Part shown: positions 54,921-64,000 of the stretch, piece by piece
Layout of the letters: the number at the start of each line of letters is the position of its first letter
How positions within the stretch are numbered: position 1 is the first letter of the stretch
Source: Stagonosporopsis chrysanthemi
Lineage: Eukaryota; Ascomycota; Dothideomycetes; Pleosporales; Didymellaceae
Direction: 5' to 3'
Length of the DNA stretch: 64,000 nucleotides
Assembly (NCBI GenBank): GCA_022560025.1
Contig: JAFISE010000017.1
Span: 62,001-126,000, forward strand
Made by a program: the position numbers and the translations under genes
The notes under the pieces: model-generated
Databases searched by the model: none
What the model was told of the DNA's origin: nothing
What the model saw: the letters and a program-made list of their open reading frames with translations, nothing else

Positions 54921-55656
54921 AGCTTTTGTTGTGTTTGGCGACGGTGACGAAGAAAGGGTTGGACGAAAGAAAACGGAATGCGTGCGCAAAGGATCCCAAG
55001 ACACTTAAAGAGATGAGCGCATAGGGCTTGGCTAAGCGCAACAAGGCTTGAAGGGCCGATCACTGGTTAAGGCCTTGGTGTTATTCGTTAGTGTTATGTG
55101 TAGATGGGTGGTAGTCGTAGTCGCGCGGCGCAGTTGACGTGTTGCGCCTGCCAAATGCAGTAATGATTCAACAGAAAGAGCAAGTTAGCGAGCAACAGAA
55201 GGGCAAGATGGCGAGGGACCAGCGGCTGAAGAAGGGCACACGACCACCGCCAAGCAGCTCGACTGGGGCTGTGTCCCTGAGAGCTCCGTGTGGTGATGGA
55301 CGCTGCTGGGCGGCGTCTCAGCTGCTAGCCGCCCCGACGGGGTTGCACGGGCGCAAGGAGCCAGGAGCTGACAGCTGCACCCGAAAGGCGCGATCCACTG
55401 CAACCGTTGCTGGACCTCAAGGGGTGCACTTCACGCGCATCGTTGTCTGCAGCAGCACTGGACGATGGTAACCAAATGCGAAGCGATAGCGATCGGCCCC
55501 GGGTAGGACCCTCCCCCGGCGATGGCGGGGCTGGGCGCGGCGACTAAAGATCTATGCACACGTCATGTTCAAACTTTTGGCAGCGGGCTTGTGATTGCAA
55601 CACAGTACGGAGCCCGAGTGCGAATACGCCCTGCGCCTCACAACTACACCCACGCC
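54921..55656. promoter_or_regulatory. divergent promoter, PAP2 phosphatase (-) and ankyrin protein (+)
   Basis: These 736 bp lie between diverging ATGs. The right end (55480-55540) is very GC-rich. An in-frame upstream ATG at 55522 would extend the ankyrin protein without repeat features. No gene is supported. Confidence 0.45.
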
Positions 55657-56328
55657 ATGGCGCTGCCTACACCCACCATCGATCTTCTGCTGAACCTCAT
55701 CGACACGCGCCCGCAGTCCATCCTGCAGACTCTTACGCAGCACCCTCAGCTCGCCTCAGCCCGCGATGCGCACGGCTACTCCCTTGTCCACGCCGCCGCC
55801 TCCTACAACCAGCTGAATGTCTTGCGCGAGCTGATCCGGACGTACTCCGTAGACGTCAACATCCTGGATGAAGATGGCGAAAGCGCGCTGTTCGCCACAG
55901 AAAACACAGAGGTCGCAAAGTGCTTGGTGGAGGAGTTGGCCGCAGACATGAACTTGAAGAACAGCGAAGGCAAGACTGCAGAAGAGAAAATCGGGGAGGA
56001 AGAGGGCGAGGGACATGAGGTGTACCAATACTTGAGGAGTAGGCGAACAGATGATGAGCCAGTGGGTGCTGGGGTCGTGGACACTAACGGCGTGCACCCT
56101 CCACCGCCGCTACCGAACGGCGTGCAGATCAACATGGGCACCATGACCGAGGACGCTGCTGGGGATGCGCCAGATCCCGAGATCAGGCGGAGGATCGACG
56201 AACTGGCGGCAAGAGAAGACTTCCAGACCCCAGAGGTCCAGCAGCAATTAAGGGAGCTCATCCAGGAGGTTGTCACCGGTATCAGTGCCGATCAGGGAGA
56301 GCGCAATGTCAGGCAGAGGACCGATTGA
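55657..56328 (+). CDS. small ankyrin-repeat protein
   Basis: A single exon of 223 aa from the ATG in good context (CGCCATGG). Two to three ankyrin repeats are visible at about 35-115: DAHGYSLVHAAASYNQLNVLRELIRTYSVDVN, DEDGESALFATENTEVAKCLVEELAADMN and NSEGKTAEEKI. The second half is acidic with a Pro run (HPPPPLPNG) and a C-terminal helix (DPEIRRRIDELAAREDFQTP). Ankyrin repeats bind proteins; the partner is unknown. The size and an acidic C-terminal helix recall yeast Yar1, the Rps3 chaperone, but the match is weak. No signal or TM segment. Confidence 0.85.
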   Translation: MALPTPTIDLLLNLIDTRPQSILQTLTQHPQLASARDAHGYSLVHAAASYNQLNVLRELIRTYSVDVNILDEDGESALFATENTEVAKCLVEELAADMNLKNSEGKTAEEKIGEEEGEGHEVYQYLRSRRTDDEPVGAGVVDTNGVHPPPPLPNGVQINMGTMTEDAAGDAPDPEIRRRIDELAAREDFQTPEVQQQLRELIQEVVTGISADQGERNVRQRTD

Positions 56329-57033
56329 GTGCTAGAGACATCGCTGGAATATCAGGTATATGCTCACACTCAAAGGAAGAAGAGAATTCGACTTGTCTCG
56401 CCTTTGAGAAGACCGAGAAGGAGACAAGGGGCATCGTGCGCGCAGAACACGGTTCCAAGAAATACTCGTGAGCCGTTGGCAGCACAGTTGCAAAGAGTGC
56501 CACGGCCTGAGTCGAGTAAGGATGGAAGTAAGCTCGAAGGGCAGGAGATTTGACGCTGCGATGGAAACCTCCAGACACCACCTAAGAGACGAGCTCCATC
56601 TAGTCAGACAAATTGAATCTCTTCAGTCGTGTCATAGACAATACTGATAGACACCGAATTCTGAATCCATCGTTCTGCGATTCGCCTGTTTAAGACAGCA
56701 TCTTCGCTGTCTGAGTGGACTACAGCGCGTTTCGCTTTGTTACGAATTGAGCCGCTGCGCCTAACCTCTCAGCCAATCAGCAGTTGGCTGACGGATGTTG
56801 ATCTACATCCACCCCTTGTTTTGCTCGGGAACTTGCACGATCCTTGCCTTGAACGAGTTGGCGAGCAATGCGTGCGCCTTAAATTAGACTTGCGGTGCCG
56901 ATGACTTCATAGAGAGGCTGTGCGCTCCTTCCGTACACTTTCACCTACATTCACCTACTCTTTTCAACCTCTTGCGACCCACTCGTATTGCCGGCAGTCG
57001 ATTCTGTATTCTCTAACGATACATTGAAGCATA
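56329..57033. other. intergenic between ankyrin and six-TM genes
   Basis: Tandem arrangement, no supported gene. The last 90 bp are CT-rich (TTCACCTACATTCACC), typical of a fungal leader before the ATG at 57034. Confidence 0.5.
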
Positions 57034-58033
57034 ATGTTCGACGCACCTAGGAACTGCTCGACCGTCCCAGATGCCGTGCAAACTGACGCGGGAGTGGCGG
57101 GTGCTGGCGTAAGCCACCATGTCCGTGACTGTTCGTACTGTACTGACCACAATACAGACCCTACTCTCGTTCATCATCACAAACTTCATGTCCCTATTCC
57201 TGAGTGCCATTATCATTCTTCTGGGCTTGCGCAAGTCCACCTCGGCCCCAGTATGCCGTAAGCTACTTCAGTCCTTCTCCGACCAGCAGATTGTCACGGG
57301 TATCGGAATCCAGTCTATCGGCCTCGCCAAGATGCAGACCATGGTGCCGTATCATTTCTTCATCATCTGGCTCCTTTCCCTCCTTTCCACGGCCACGAAT
57401 CTCGCAACTCTTCTTGCTTTAGTCAACGACTTCAGGCGTGACTGGGTGCTGAGATGGCTACGGCAATTTTTCATGCTCGTTAATCTCTTCCTTGGTGTCT
57501 TATCCGGAATTTTCATTCTCCAGACCGTACTGAAGAACTTGGAACCTCGACTGTCGATTGCCTGCGTCTGGGAAGTAGAGAGTCGCGGAAGCTCGAGCAA
57601 TGCAGCGCTCAGTATCGCCGGCACCATTGCAGTCATCGCCGCTCAAGGCATTGTTTTCACTCTGTCAACCTGGTACCTGCACAACCGCGCCAATCCGGCC
57701 TGGCTCAAGTCCGTTCAGGTTGTGGGTCTCTTCGCCCTCCTGGCAATGGGCATCGGAGCCACAGTGCGTGTGATCATGGAGTCGCAGGCTTTTGGGTCGC
57801 CGCCAAAAGCGCTTAATCTCCAGGGTCCAAGCGAAAAGTCTTGGAGCTACGGCCAATTGCTTCCCCTCTTGTTGCTGGTGATGCCAATCATTAGCACAAT
57901 CGAAGTGATCAGAGGCGAAACCAGGATGCCTCCAAGCAGAGTGGACGATGACACCGCACCGCTGTTCGTGAACGACATGGAGTTCCAGCCAAATCCATTA
58001 GTCGGCAGCTCGAACAGTCTGTTTAGGAAGTAG
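57034..58033 (+). CDS. six-TM fungal membrane protein, unknown function
   Basis: Exons 57034-57108 and 57158-58033 (49-nt intron, phase 0) give 316 aa. The short N-terminal exon (MFDAPRNCSTVPDAVQTDAG) leads into VAGAGTLLSFIITNF, like the D(I/V)AGIGV entry motif common in a large group of uncharacterised Pezizomycotina membrane proteins. Predicted TM segments are LLSFIITNFMSLFLSAIIILLG, FFIIWLLSLLSTATNLATLL, FFMLVNLFLGVLSGIFILQ, SIAGTIAVIAAQGIVFTL, VVGLFALLAMGIGATVRVIM and LLPLLLLVMPIISTIEVI. The C terminus is short and polar. The intron itself contains an ATG (57119) in frame with exon 2, so intron retention would give an alternative N terminus. Function unknown. Confidence 0.85.
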
Positions 58034-58168
58034 TCGAGTAGACCTAAACTGTAAAGCACAGGCTCGTTGCCATTAGAAGCACACCCACAAGACTGAGTGG
58101 TGATCTCAGATACTGTACACATCCTGCTCGTCCTCTTCATATGACCTCGTTTGACCGCATATCTTCAA

Positions 58169-58642
58169 TCATGTCTGCCCACCCATAGCCTTCGCAGCCT
58201 GCAAAATAGCTCTAAAGCACAACCCGACACCCAAATACCAAACCCCCGTCCGCAGCAACGTCAGCCCCTGCGTCTTATGTGAAGCATAAATAAGCATATA
58301 CGCAACCCTGACAACCAAGAACCACACCGAAAACCTCGTGAGCTCCTCCTTCTTCAGCCCCGCGATATTGCCCAGCACAATCGCTGCCGTAAACAGCGGG
58401 AAACTCTCCATGCTGTTGGCGTGGCAGGCCTCCAGGCGCTCGTACTTGGCGTACGTCTCAGCTGGTAAGCGGGCTTTGAGTTTCGCTTTCAGGTCTGTGT
58501 TGCGCGGGTTGCGGTTGTCCCATGTGCTGAGCTTGCCGCGCGAGGCGACGTTGATGGCCCAGCCGTGTGGGAGCATGGCGAGGATGAAGTAGATGGGAAT
58601 AGCGAGAGCGGAGGGATTGTAGATCTCAAGGAGAGAAGACAT
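58169..58642 (-). CDS. MAPEG-family membrane protein
   Basis: A single exon of 157 aa with about four TM helices (ALAIPIYFILAMLPHGWAIN, FPLFTAAIVLGNIAGL, FSVWFLVVRVAYMLIYAS, LLRTGVWYLGVGLCFRAIL). The MAPEG signature is the block YERLEACHANSMESFPLF (conserved R/E..N..E..P), followed by RVAYMLIY. MAPEG proteins are ER-membrane glutathione-dependent peroxidases, transferases or isomerases of eicosanoid and lipid-peroxide metabolism; the fungal substrate is unknown. No intron. It converges with the six-TM gene, with 135 bp between stops. Confidence 0.9.
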   Translation of the reverse strand: MSSLLEIYNPSALAIPIYFILAMLPHGWAINVASRGKLSTWDNRNPRNTDLKAKLKARLPAETYAKYERLEACHANSMESFPLFTAAIVLGNIAGLKKEELTRFSVWFLVVRVAYMLIYASHKTQGLTLLRTGVWYLGVGLCFRAILQAAKAMGGQT

Positions 58643-59762
58643 GATATTGTAGTTTGTGTTTGATTAGGTCTTGGGTTCTGGGCTTCTGTTGCGTGAGATG
58701 TGAGTGGTGGTTGTCGATGTAGATGTCTTTTCTGAAGATGCCGAGGCACCATGATGTCAGATCCAGCTGGAAACGATCATCATTTCCACACACAAGTTCA
58801 CCAAAGTGAAGCCAAAATGGTGGTCAGTGTTATTGCGACGAAGAAAATAACGGCTATGTATCTGACAGTCGAATGGCAGAAAGCGTCCGAACAATTTTGG
58901 GTGGAACCGGCTATATGCACGTTAGCCATACTTTGTCGACATGCATTCACAGCAAGATGGAGAGAGAGTTTATCATACTTGAATGAATTTCCGAACAACC
59001 ATCTCGAGTGGACTCGTCATCAGTTCCAGGAGGCGGGTTGATCGAATTGTTGGCTTCGACTACGGACAAGCTAAGTAGCAAGAGAAGCAGCAGTAGGCTT
59101 AACCGCCCTGAAAACATTCTTACCCATAGCTGCACAGAAGTTTTTGACTTTGATATGTGCGCGACAGCTTTATGTGCCCATCTTTACGTTTTAACCCTTT
59201 CGCCATCGACGCCTCGAGATCGGCCACTCGCGCTTGGTGTTATGTCCGTACAAGACCATGCTGCGAGATGTGAACACAGTATCTGTAGTTTTCACGGGGA
59301 ATAAGATGGGATTGAAGTAGACAGGGCCTAACCATGCACGTTCAGCGAAGCGAAGTCATTGTATGACTTTCGTGCGAAGCTCCGGAAGAAGCCTAGCCTG
59401 CTGCGAGGCATGAGCAGCCAATGACACCATCTCCCTTCTTTGCGATATTTCGCATGTTCCCATCGTCTACTATCAGACTGCGAAATCGCGGCAGCTACCT
59501 GTCATCTGGACAAGTGTAACTCCTGGAGCCATGTTGCGCACAAAGCACAGCCGTCGCTGGTGGTTGTCCAATCTGAGACCCGCTTGCCTGGGACCGCGTC
59601 GCGTGACCACAACCTGAAGCCACAAGACATCTACCTGGAAACTGGAGAGCACGAGCTCATGTCACAGAAGCTCATAAATTTGCCGCCTGACAAACAGAAT
59701 TGTCATGGCTCATCTACTGTCAAAGTTCTGCCAGACCGAAGCCTTCTATCTACCTTCACATC
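58643..59762. other. divergent intergenic, MAPEG (-) and CorA-like (+)
   Basis: About 1.1 kb with no supported gene. It contains promoters for both flanking genes. Confidence 0.5.
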
Positions 59763-61666
59763 ATGGCGACACCATTACGTCCAGCGTCTCCAGCACAGGA
59801 TCTGCCGCACTACTACCACGACCTAGGAGACACGGATATTACAGACTGCTTCCGAAATTTTGATCTCGAGAAGAACTTTGATCTTTTTGATCGGCAAACA
59901 CGAAGCCCAAAGGCGGCCAATTTCTGCCTCGATCTAGGCGAGGACGAAGCATTCTGTGCCTTTGACCTCGCCTCCTTCTCATACTCGCGTCTGCTGGACT
60001 CGCAACGACCTTCGCAACTGCATACAAGATGGATCAATATCTGGCAGCCATACACCCAGAAAGACACTCTCCGCTTGATCGGCCAACATTACGACTTCTC
60101 ACCACGCTTGCTGGGTATGATGTGCAGTGATCCCATGCCCCCGCGCTCTGAAACCTCAAATCTCGATAAGAGTTTCTCTACAACCCGATCGCGGATGTCC
60201 CACCATTCTAAGCGTTCCAAGTCGAGCAGCGAAAAGTCAAAGTCACACTCAACCAAGGATACGATCGACTCAGAGGAGAGCGTTGGCATGACAGAGCTGA
60301 TGCACTCGACACAGCTAGAGATGGTCCGTGATCTCACACACTATCAGATTGTCGAGGATGTGTGGCACTGGTCTACTGTAGACTGGGGGCGTCGATGTGA
60401 GCTATTGTGGAACGCTTGATGCACTGTGCTAACTTACCGTAGATCTCTGCCTAGGCTACAACACACTGCACAACGTGCGCAGCAAGCAGACACATCATCC
60501 CTATCAAACAAACCGACTCGACCGAGATCAAGATGTTCCCCACGGCAAGCGGGTATGGAACTGGCTTCTTCTATGCGAGGACAAGACGGTGATCTCTATC
60601 TCCGAAGACCCGTTCCCTTTTACGAATGGCGAGGTTCATGGATGGGACTTGAGAATGCTGTACACAGTCCGCCGAAACCTGGTCAACGTGTTCCGGCAGC
60701 TGACCAAGGCACCCACGCCCCTATCAGATGCTGCTCTCACCCAGCTTCCCATCCGCCATCGCATCGGTCACAGCGAGGAAGAGACGGCACATCGACCAAT
60801 TGACACGCCGGGTCTATTGTTCTATTATCTGTTTGAAGACTGGGGAACAACATTCAGTCTCATCTCCCGCAGCGAAGAGGGTTACGCCGCTGAACTGGAC
60901 CGTCTCGTAAGCCCACCCATTCCTTACTACACAGCACCCACTAATGCACCCGCAGCGCAAAGAAATGCTCGTCAAAGCCGACCTCACGCACGTCGACCAA
61001 CTGCACCACATCGGGTGCCAGCTCGCCGTCCTCCGCCGCGTCTACCACAGCTACTCGCTGCTGATTGAGCGCGTCCTCGAGCGGCGCGAAGCGACCATCG
61101 CCTCTCTGAAGAACTCGCGCGTCCTATCCGCCGCAGAATCCATGCTCGCGTCTGCCCACAGCAGCGACTCGCCGTCGCCCAACGCGCTGCTCCCGGACCT
61201 CGCCAGCTCCCTCGGCGTCAGCCTCAGCTCGGCGGCGCGCGTGCGCTTCGAGCGTCTCAAGGACCGCATCACGCTGTATGCACTGAGCGAGATCCAGGAG
61301 TGCATCGACCAGAAGGACTCGCTGGTTATGATGAACTTCAACCTGATTGCGATCAAGGAATCGTTCAGCGTCGAGCGGCTGACGTGGGTCACGCTTGTGT
61401 TGGCGCAGATAACGATTCTGTTCACGCCTGTGACGCTCATGACTGGGTATTTTAGTATTCAGTTCAAGAATACTGAGTTTGAAGTTATGAGCTATTGGTG
61501 GGCGTTTGGGATCATTCTGGGGCTTTCGCTGCTTATGTTGGTCTTGTTTAGCTACTTCAGTGGTACGCTGAATGGGCACATCATCAAGACGAGCTGGAGT
61601 CGGATGGCCGTTGATATCAGCAGGCAGTGGTGGATGCATCGCAAGGAGCGGAGCAAGATGGTGTAA
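59763..61666 (+). CDS. CorA-like membrane protein without canonical GMN motif
   Basis: Exons 59763-60396, 60443-60906 and 60956-61666 (introns 46 and 49 nt) give 602 aa. The long cytosolic N part has a Ser/Lys-rich insert (SKRSKSSSEKSKSHS, about 150-170). The helical region is RRVYHSYSLLIERVLERREA to FERLKDRITLYALSEIQE, then two C-terminal TM helices at about 508-528 (LTWVTLVLAQITILFTPVTL) and 546-567 (WWAFGIILGLSLLMLVLFSYF). This is the CorA Mg2+-channel layout. In CorA/Alr1/Mrs2 the end of TM1 carries GMN, the ion filter; here the position reads MTGYFS. It therefore belongs to the CorA-like group common in fungi, whose transport ability is doubtful. Start chosen at the ATG (CATCATGGCG) before MATPLRPASPA. 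Confidence 0.87.
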
Positions 61667-62128
61667 GAGGAGGTCGTATCAGGCAAAGCAGCTGATGCGG
61701 TGTGAACTAGTGAGATAGTAGGAGAGTGGAATGTTCGACGGTCGCCCACAATCTCAAAGCGAGCAGGTTGCCTCAAAATAGCCATTCACATGCAAGCAAG
61801 ATGGAAGCACAATGTTCCATATTACAAGCTTGGTCTTGTACATATATACTATGTCGACGCACCCTCAACAAGGAAACCTATCCGTGGTATGTACAACATG
61901 TATACAATTTAGATGCCAATGATGTCCAATCTCAACGGTCTTGGGGTATATCCAACAATGCCCGCGATGCTCGCTGTATGCCAATAAACAGAACCCAGAA
62001 TGTACAGAACGAATCAAGTATTAGGTACAGTTACTAAGTAGTGAAATAGCGAAGGAATGCTCGTATTGAGCTAATATGGCAATGAACAAAGGAAAATATG
62101 TTGTAGATATAGAGTGGAGAAAGAGTGT
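61667..62128. other. convergent intergenic, 3' flanks of CorA-like and coiled-coil genes
   Basis: These 462 bp are AT-richer than their surroundings and hold only 3' flanking sequence; no supported gene. Confidence 0.5.
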
Positions 62129-64000
62129 TCAGTCACGTTCGCGACGAGATCGGAGCTCATGTCCAAAATTCAGCGCAATGGGCGTCACGTCGCCTCCATC
62201 GACTGTGCTGTCATCGTCGAAGCTGTTGTCACTGTAGTCTTCGACTGCGGCATCGCGATCGTAGCTCGTCTTACGCAGAAGTGGCGGTGTGCTGGGCACA
62301 ACAGGTTGCTTGCCAAGCGCCGGGAAACCCTGCTCGGTGGCGGTCGAGCCGCGTGAGCTTGTCGAGTTCGAACGCATGTCCTTAGGCACAGTGGACGACG
62401 GGAAGTCTGGTGTGCGACGCAGGTTGGATGTCGGCGGTGTCATCAGGCCGGAAAGGAAAGATTGAGCGGACTGAGGGGCAGGGCGAGATGGAGTGTGGTT
62501 CCGCGAGCTGCTGGCAGACGGACCTGCAAGGGCAGACGCAGCACTTTGACGACCCTTGCGCCAGTTGCCGAAGGCAGCTGCAACTTGAACAGCTCTAGGG
62601 GACGCGAAATTGGACAGAGTGGCGAGTGTTGGGAACGTGCTCTGGCCACCAGAGATCAGACGCTCTTTCTCTGACTGCTCCATCTGAAGGTTGGTACGGA
62701 TTCGGATGGCTGCATCTCGGACCGTCTCGCGGTCAAAGGTTGGCTGTGCGAGTGCGTTAATCAGGTCATTGATATCGTCAACGCGTACGCCGAGTAGCTC
62801 GCGGAGCCAAGTTATCTCAGTGTCACGCTCCTTGAGCTTAGAGGGAGCCCCAGTGTCGACTTCTGACAGTTGCTGCTCAAGAGATTCAATGCGAGATTCG
62901 CGTTCCTGCAGTTGCTCCTGCAGTACAGAGATCGACTCGCGCAGAGCCTGGGGCGAAATCTTCTCATGGCTGCCCAACGTGGAGGATCCATTACTCGCCG
63001 GAGCCTTCGCAGCAGCAGCGGCGGCGGCACTGGCAGCTTCTTTGGCGACTACAAGCTTCTCCTCAAGCAGGGCAATCTTATCCTTCAGGTGGTCGAGCTT
63101 GGAGTCAGCCAACGCGAGCTTGTCGGTATGGAATGCTTCAGCGCGCTGCTTATCTTCGCGGGAGAATTCAAGAGCGCGGCTGTGCTCCTGTTTGAGGCGT
63201 TCGAAACCGCGTTCGAAAGCTTGTTGCTGTTCATGCAGAGTTCGTTTGCTCTTCTGCATGGCGTCCTCAACTGCTTGTTTCGTAGCATCGGATGCCGCCT
63301 CGAGCTCAAGTTCGTGCTTCTCTCTTGCTGTCTCGGCTTCCAACCGTACGTTGTCGAGCTCAGCACGGACACGGGCAACTTCGCTTTCAAGACTGTGGCG
63401 GACGACGTTGACCTGGTTGTTCGCCGCATCAACATCAGCTTCCATGAGAACTCGAGCACGCCTGATCTCAACATGAGCTGCCTCTCTGGCCTCGCGCATG
63501 TCACGTTCAAATCTGTGGGCGTTGTTCTGGTGCTCAATGGACTCCTTTCTCAATTGCTCAACCGTCTCCTCAAGTCTGGCGTTGTGCTTCTGAGACTGCT
63601 CAAAGTGGATTCGCAGCTTCATGCCCTCGCCTTCTTGCATCTCCAGTCTCTCAAGCTCTCTTTCAAGGCGCTCACGTGTTCGCCCTTCAGCTTCGATGCG
63701 CGCACTGAGAACCTCGTACTTCTCCAAAGATGCTTGCTCGGTCTTTTGCGACTGAGAGCGTTCCACAGCGATCTGTTGTGAAGCAAGGACCATGTCCTGC
63801 TGCAGCTTCTCGAACTTGGCACGCATCGATTCACGAACGCGAGCGGCCTCCTCGGCCTGGAAACGAGCTTGCTCCATAGCGGCCTGAAGCTTCTCGTTCT
63901 CCTGGTGGGCTTCTTGTATGTCGCCACGCCATTTGTTCGCAGACTTGCGGTGCTCCTCCAAGGTGAACGTAAGAGCCTCGTTCTCGGCTGTGACGGCGTC
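62129..64000 (-). CDS. long coiled-coil protein, 5' end beyond window (partial)
   Basis: The open minus-strand frame covers 624 codons up to the right edge without a start, so only the C-terminal part is visible. About residues 1-410 of this piece are nearly continuous heptad coiled coil (RLERELERLEMQEGEG, EIRRARVLMEADVDAANNQV, AEFHTDK-like segments), broken by an Ala run (EAASAAAAAAAKAPASNG). A second coiled coil follows (SVLQEQLQERESRIESLEQQLSEV) and a conserved-looking EITWLRELLGVRVDDINDLI block. The last 170 residues are Ser/Pro/Thr-rich and disordered, ending HELRSRRERD. Fungal databases often label such proteins myosin class II heavy chain-like, but no motor domain is in view. A Golgi, spindle or nuclear-pore scaffold role is equally possible. 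Confidence 0.88.
   Translation of the reverse strand, partial: DAVTAENEALTFTLEEHRKSANKWRGDIQEAHQENEKLQAAMEQARFQAEEAARVRESMRAKFEKLQQDMVLASQQIAVERSQSQKTEQASLEKYEVLSARIEAEGRTRERLERELERLEMQEGEGMKLRIHFEQSQKHNARLEETVEQLRKESIEHQNNAHRFERDMREAREAAHVEIRRARVLMEADVDAANNQVNVVRHSLESEVARVRAELDNVRLEAETAREKHELELEAASDATKQAVEDAMQKSKRTLHEQQQAFERGFERLKQEHSRALEFSREDKQRAEAFHTDKLALADSKLDHLKDKIALLEEKLVVAKEAASAAAAAAAKAPASNGSSTLGSHEKISPQALRESISVLQEQLQERESRIESLEQQLSEVDTGAPSKLKERDTEITWLRELLGVRVDDINDLINALAQPTFDRETVRDAAIRIRTNLQMEQSEKERLISGGQSTFPTLATLSNFASPRAVQVAAAFGNWRKGRQSAASALAGPSASSSRNHTPSRPAPQSAQSFLSGLMTPPTSNLRRTPDFPSSTVPKDMRSNSTSSRGSTATEQGFPALGKQPVVPSTPPLLRKTSYDRDAAVEDYSDNSFDDDSTVDGGDVTPIALNFGHELRSRRERD

Overview
The window looks like nuclear DNA of a filamentous ascomycete (Pezizomycotina; Dothideomycetes is my inference). 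Genes are split by many short introns, mostly 46-57 nt, with GT..AG ends and CTAAC/CTGAC-like branch sites. The products are typical fungal housekeeping proteins (Tim54, Sgt2, Tma20, Sen54, Puf6) mixed with families expanded in plant-associated moulds: a PL3 pectate lyase, MFS sugar transporter, GST, MAPEG, SDR and a small secreted repeat protein. I see no recognisable transposon, telomere repeat, rRNA or CRISPR array. Exon borders below were read by eye from splice signals, reading-frame phase and family resemblance.

Layout. 1-5.0 kb is gene-poor, with one interrupted cyclin-box-like frame. 5-27.3 kb is gene-dense: sugar transporter, degenerate tRNA-His-like locus, Tim54, Sgt2, Tma20, aldo-keto reductase, Nudix hydrolase, GST, an orphan glycosylated membrane protein, an orphan mitochondrial protein, a METTL13-like methyltransferase, an SDR and Sen54, then a 3 kb gap and the pectate lyase. 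27.7-37.3 kb is one giant minus-strand gene (3130 aa, five coding exons) of the DUF6606/DUF3638/DUF3645 family. 37.3-50.9 kb is gene-poor, with three orphan genes (a low-complexity protein, a single-pass membrane protein and a secreted repeat protein). 51-64 kb is dense again: Puf6, a PAP2 lipid phosphatase, an ankyrin protein, a six-TM protein, a MAPEG protein, a CorA-like protein and the 3' part of a long coiled-coil protein that runs off the right edge.

Functional links. There is no biosynthetic cluster or operon. Several pairs share a divergent promoter (AKR/Nudix, GST/membrane protein, mitochondrial protein/methyltransferase, PAP2/ankyrin, MAPEG/CorA-like). Several convergent pairs end within a few bases of each other (Nudix/GST 8 nt, methyltransferase/SDR 15 nt).

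Most striking observation: the giant DUF3638/DUF3645 protein carries an ordered set of motifs resembling a SecA-like superfamily-2 ATPase core (GEGKSS, QPEH, DESDE, RGTD, and a Q..R.R..G.G motif). This suggests that two domains of unknown function together form one helicase-like motor.
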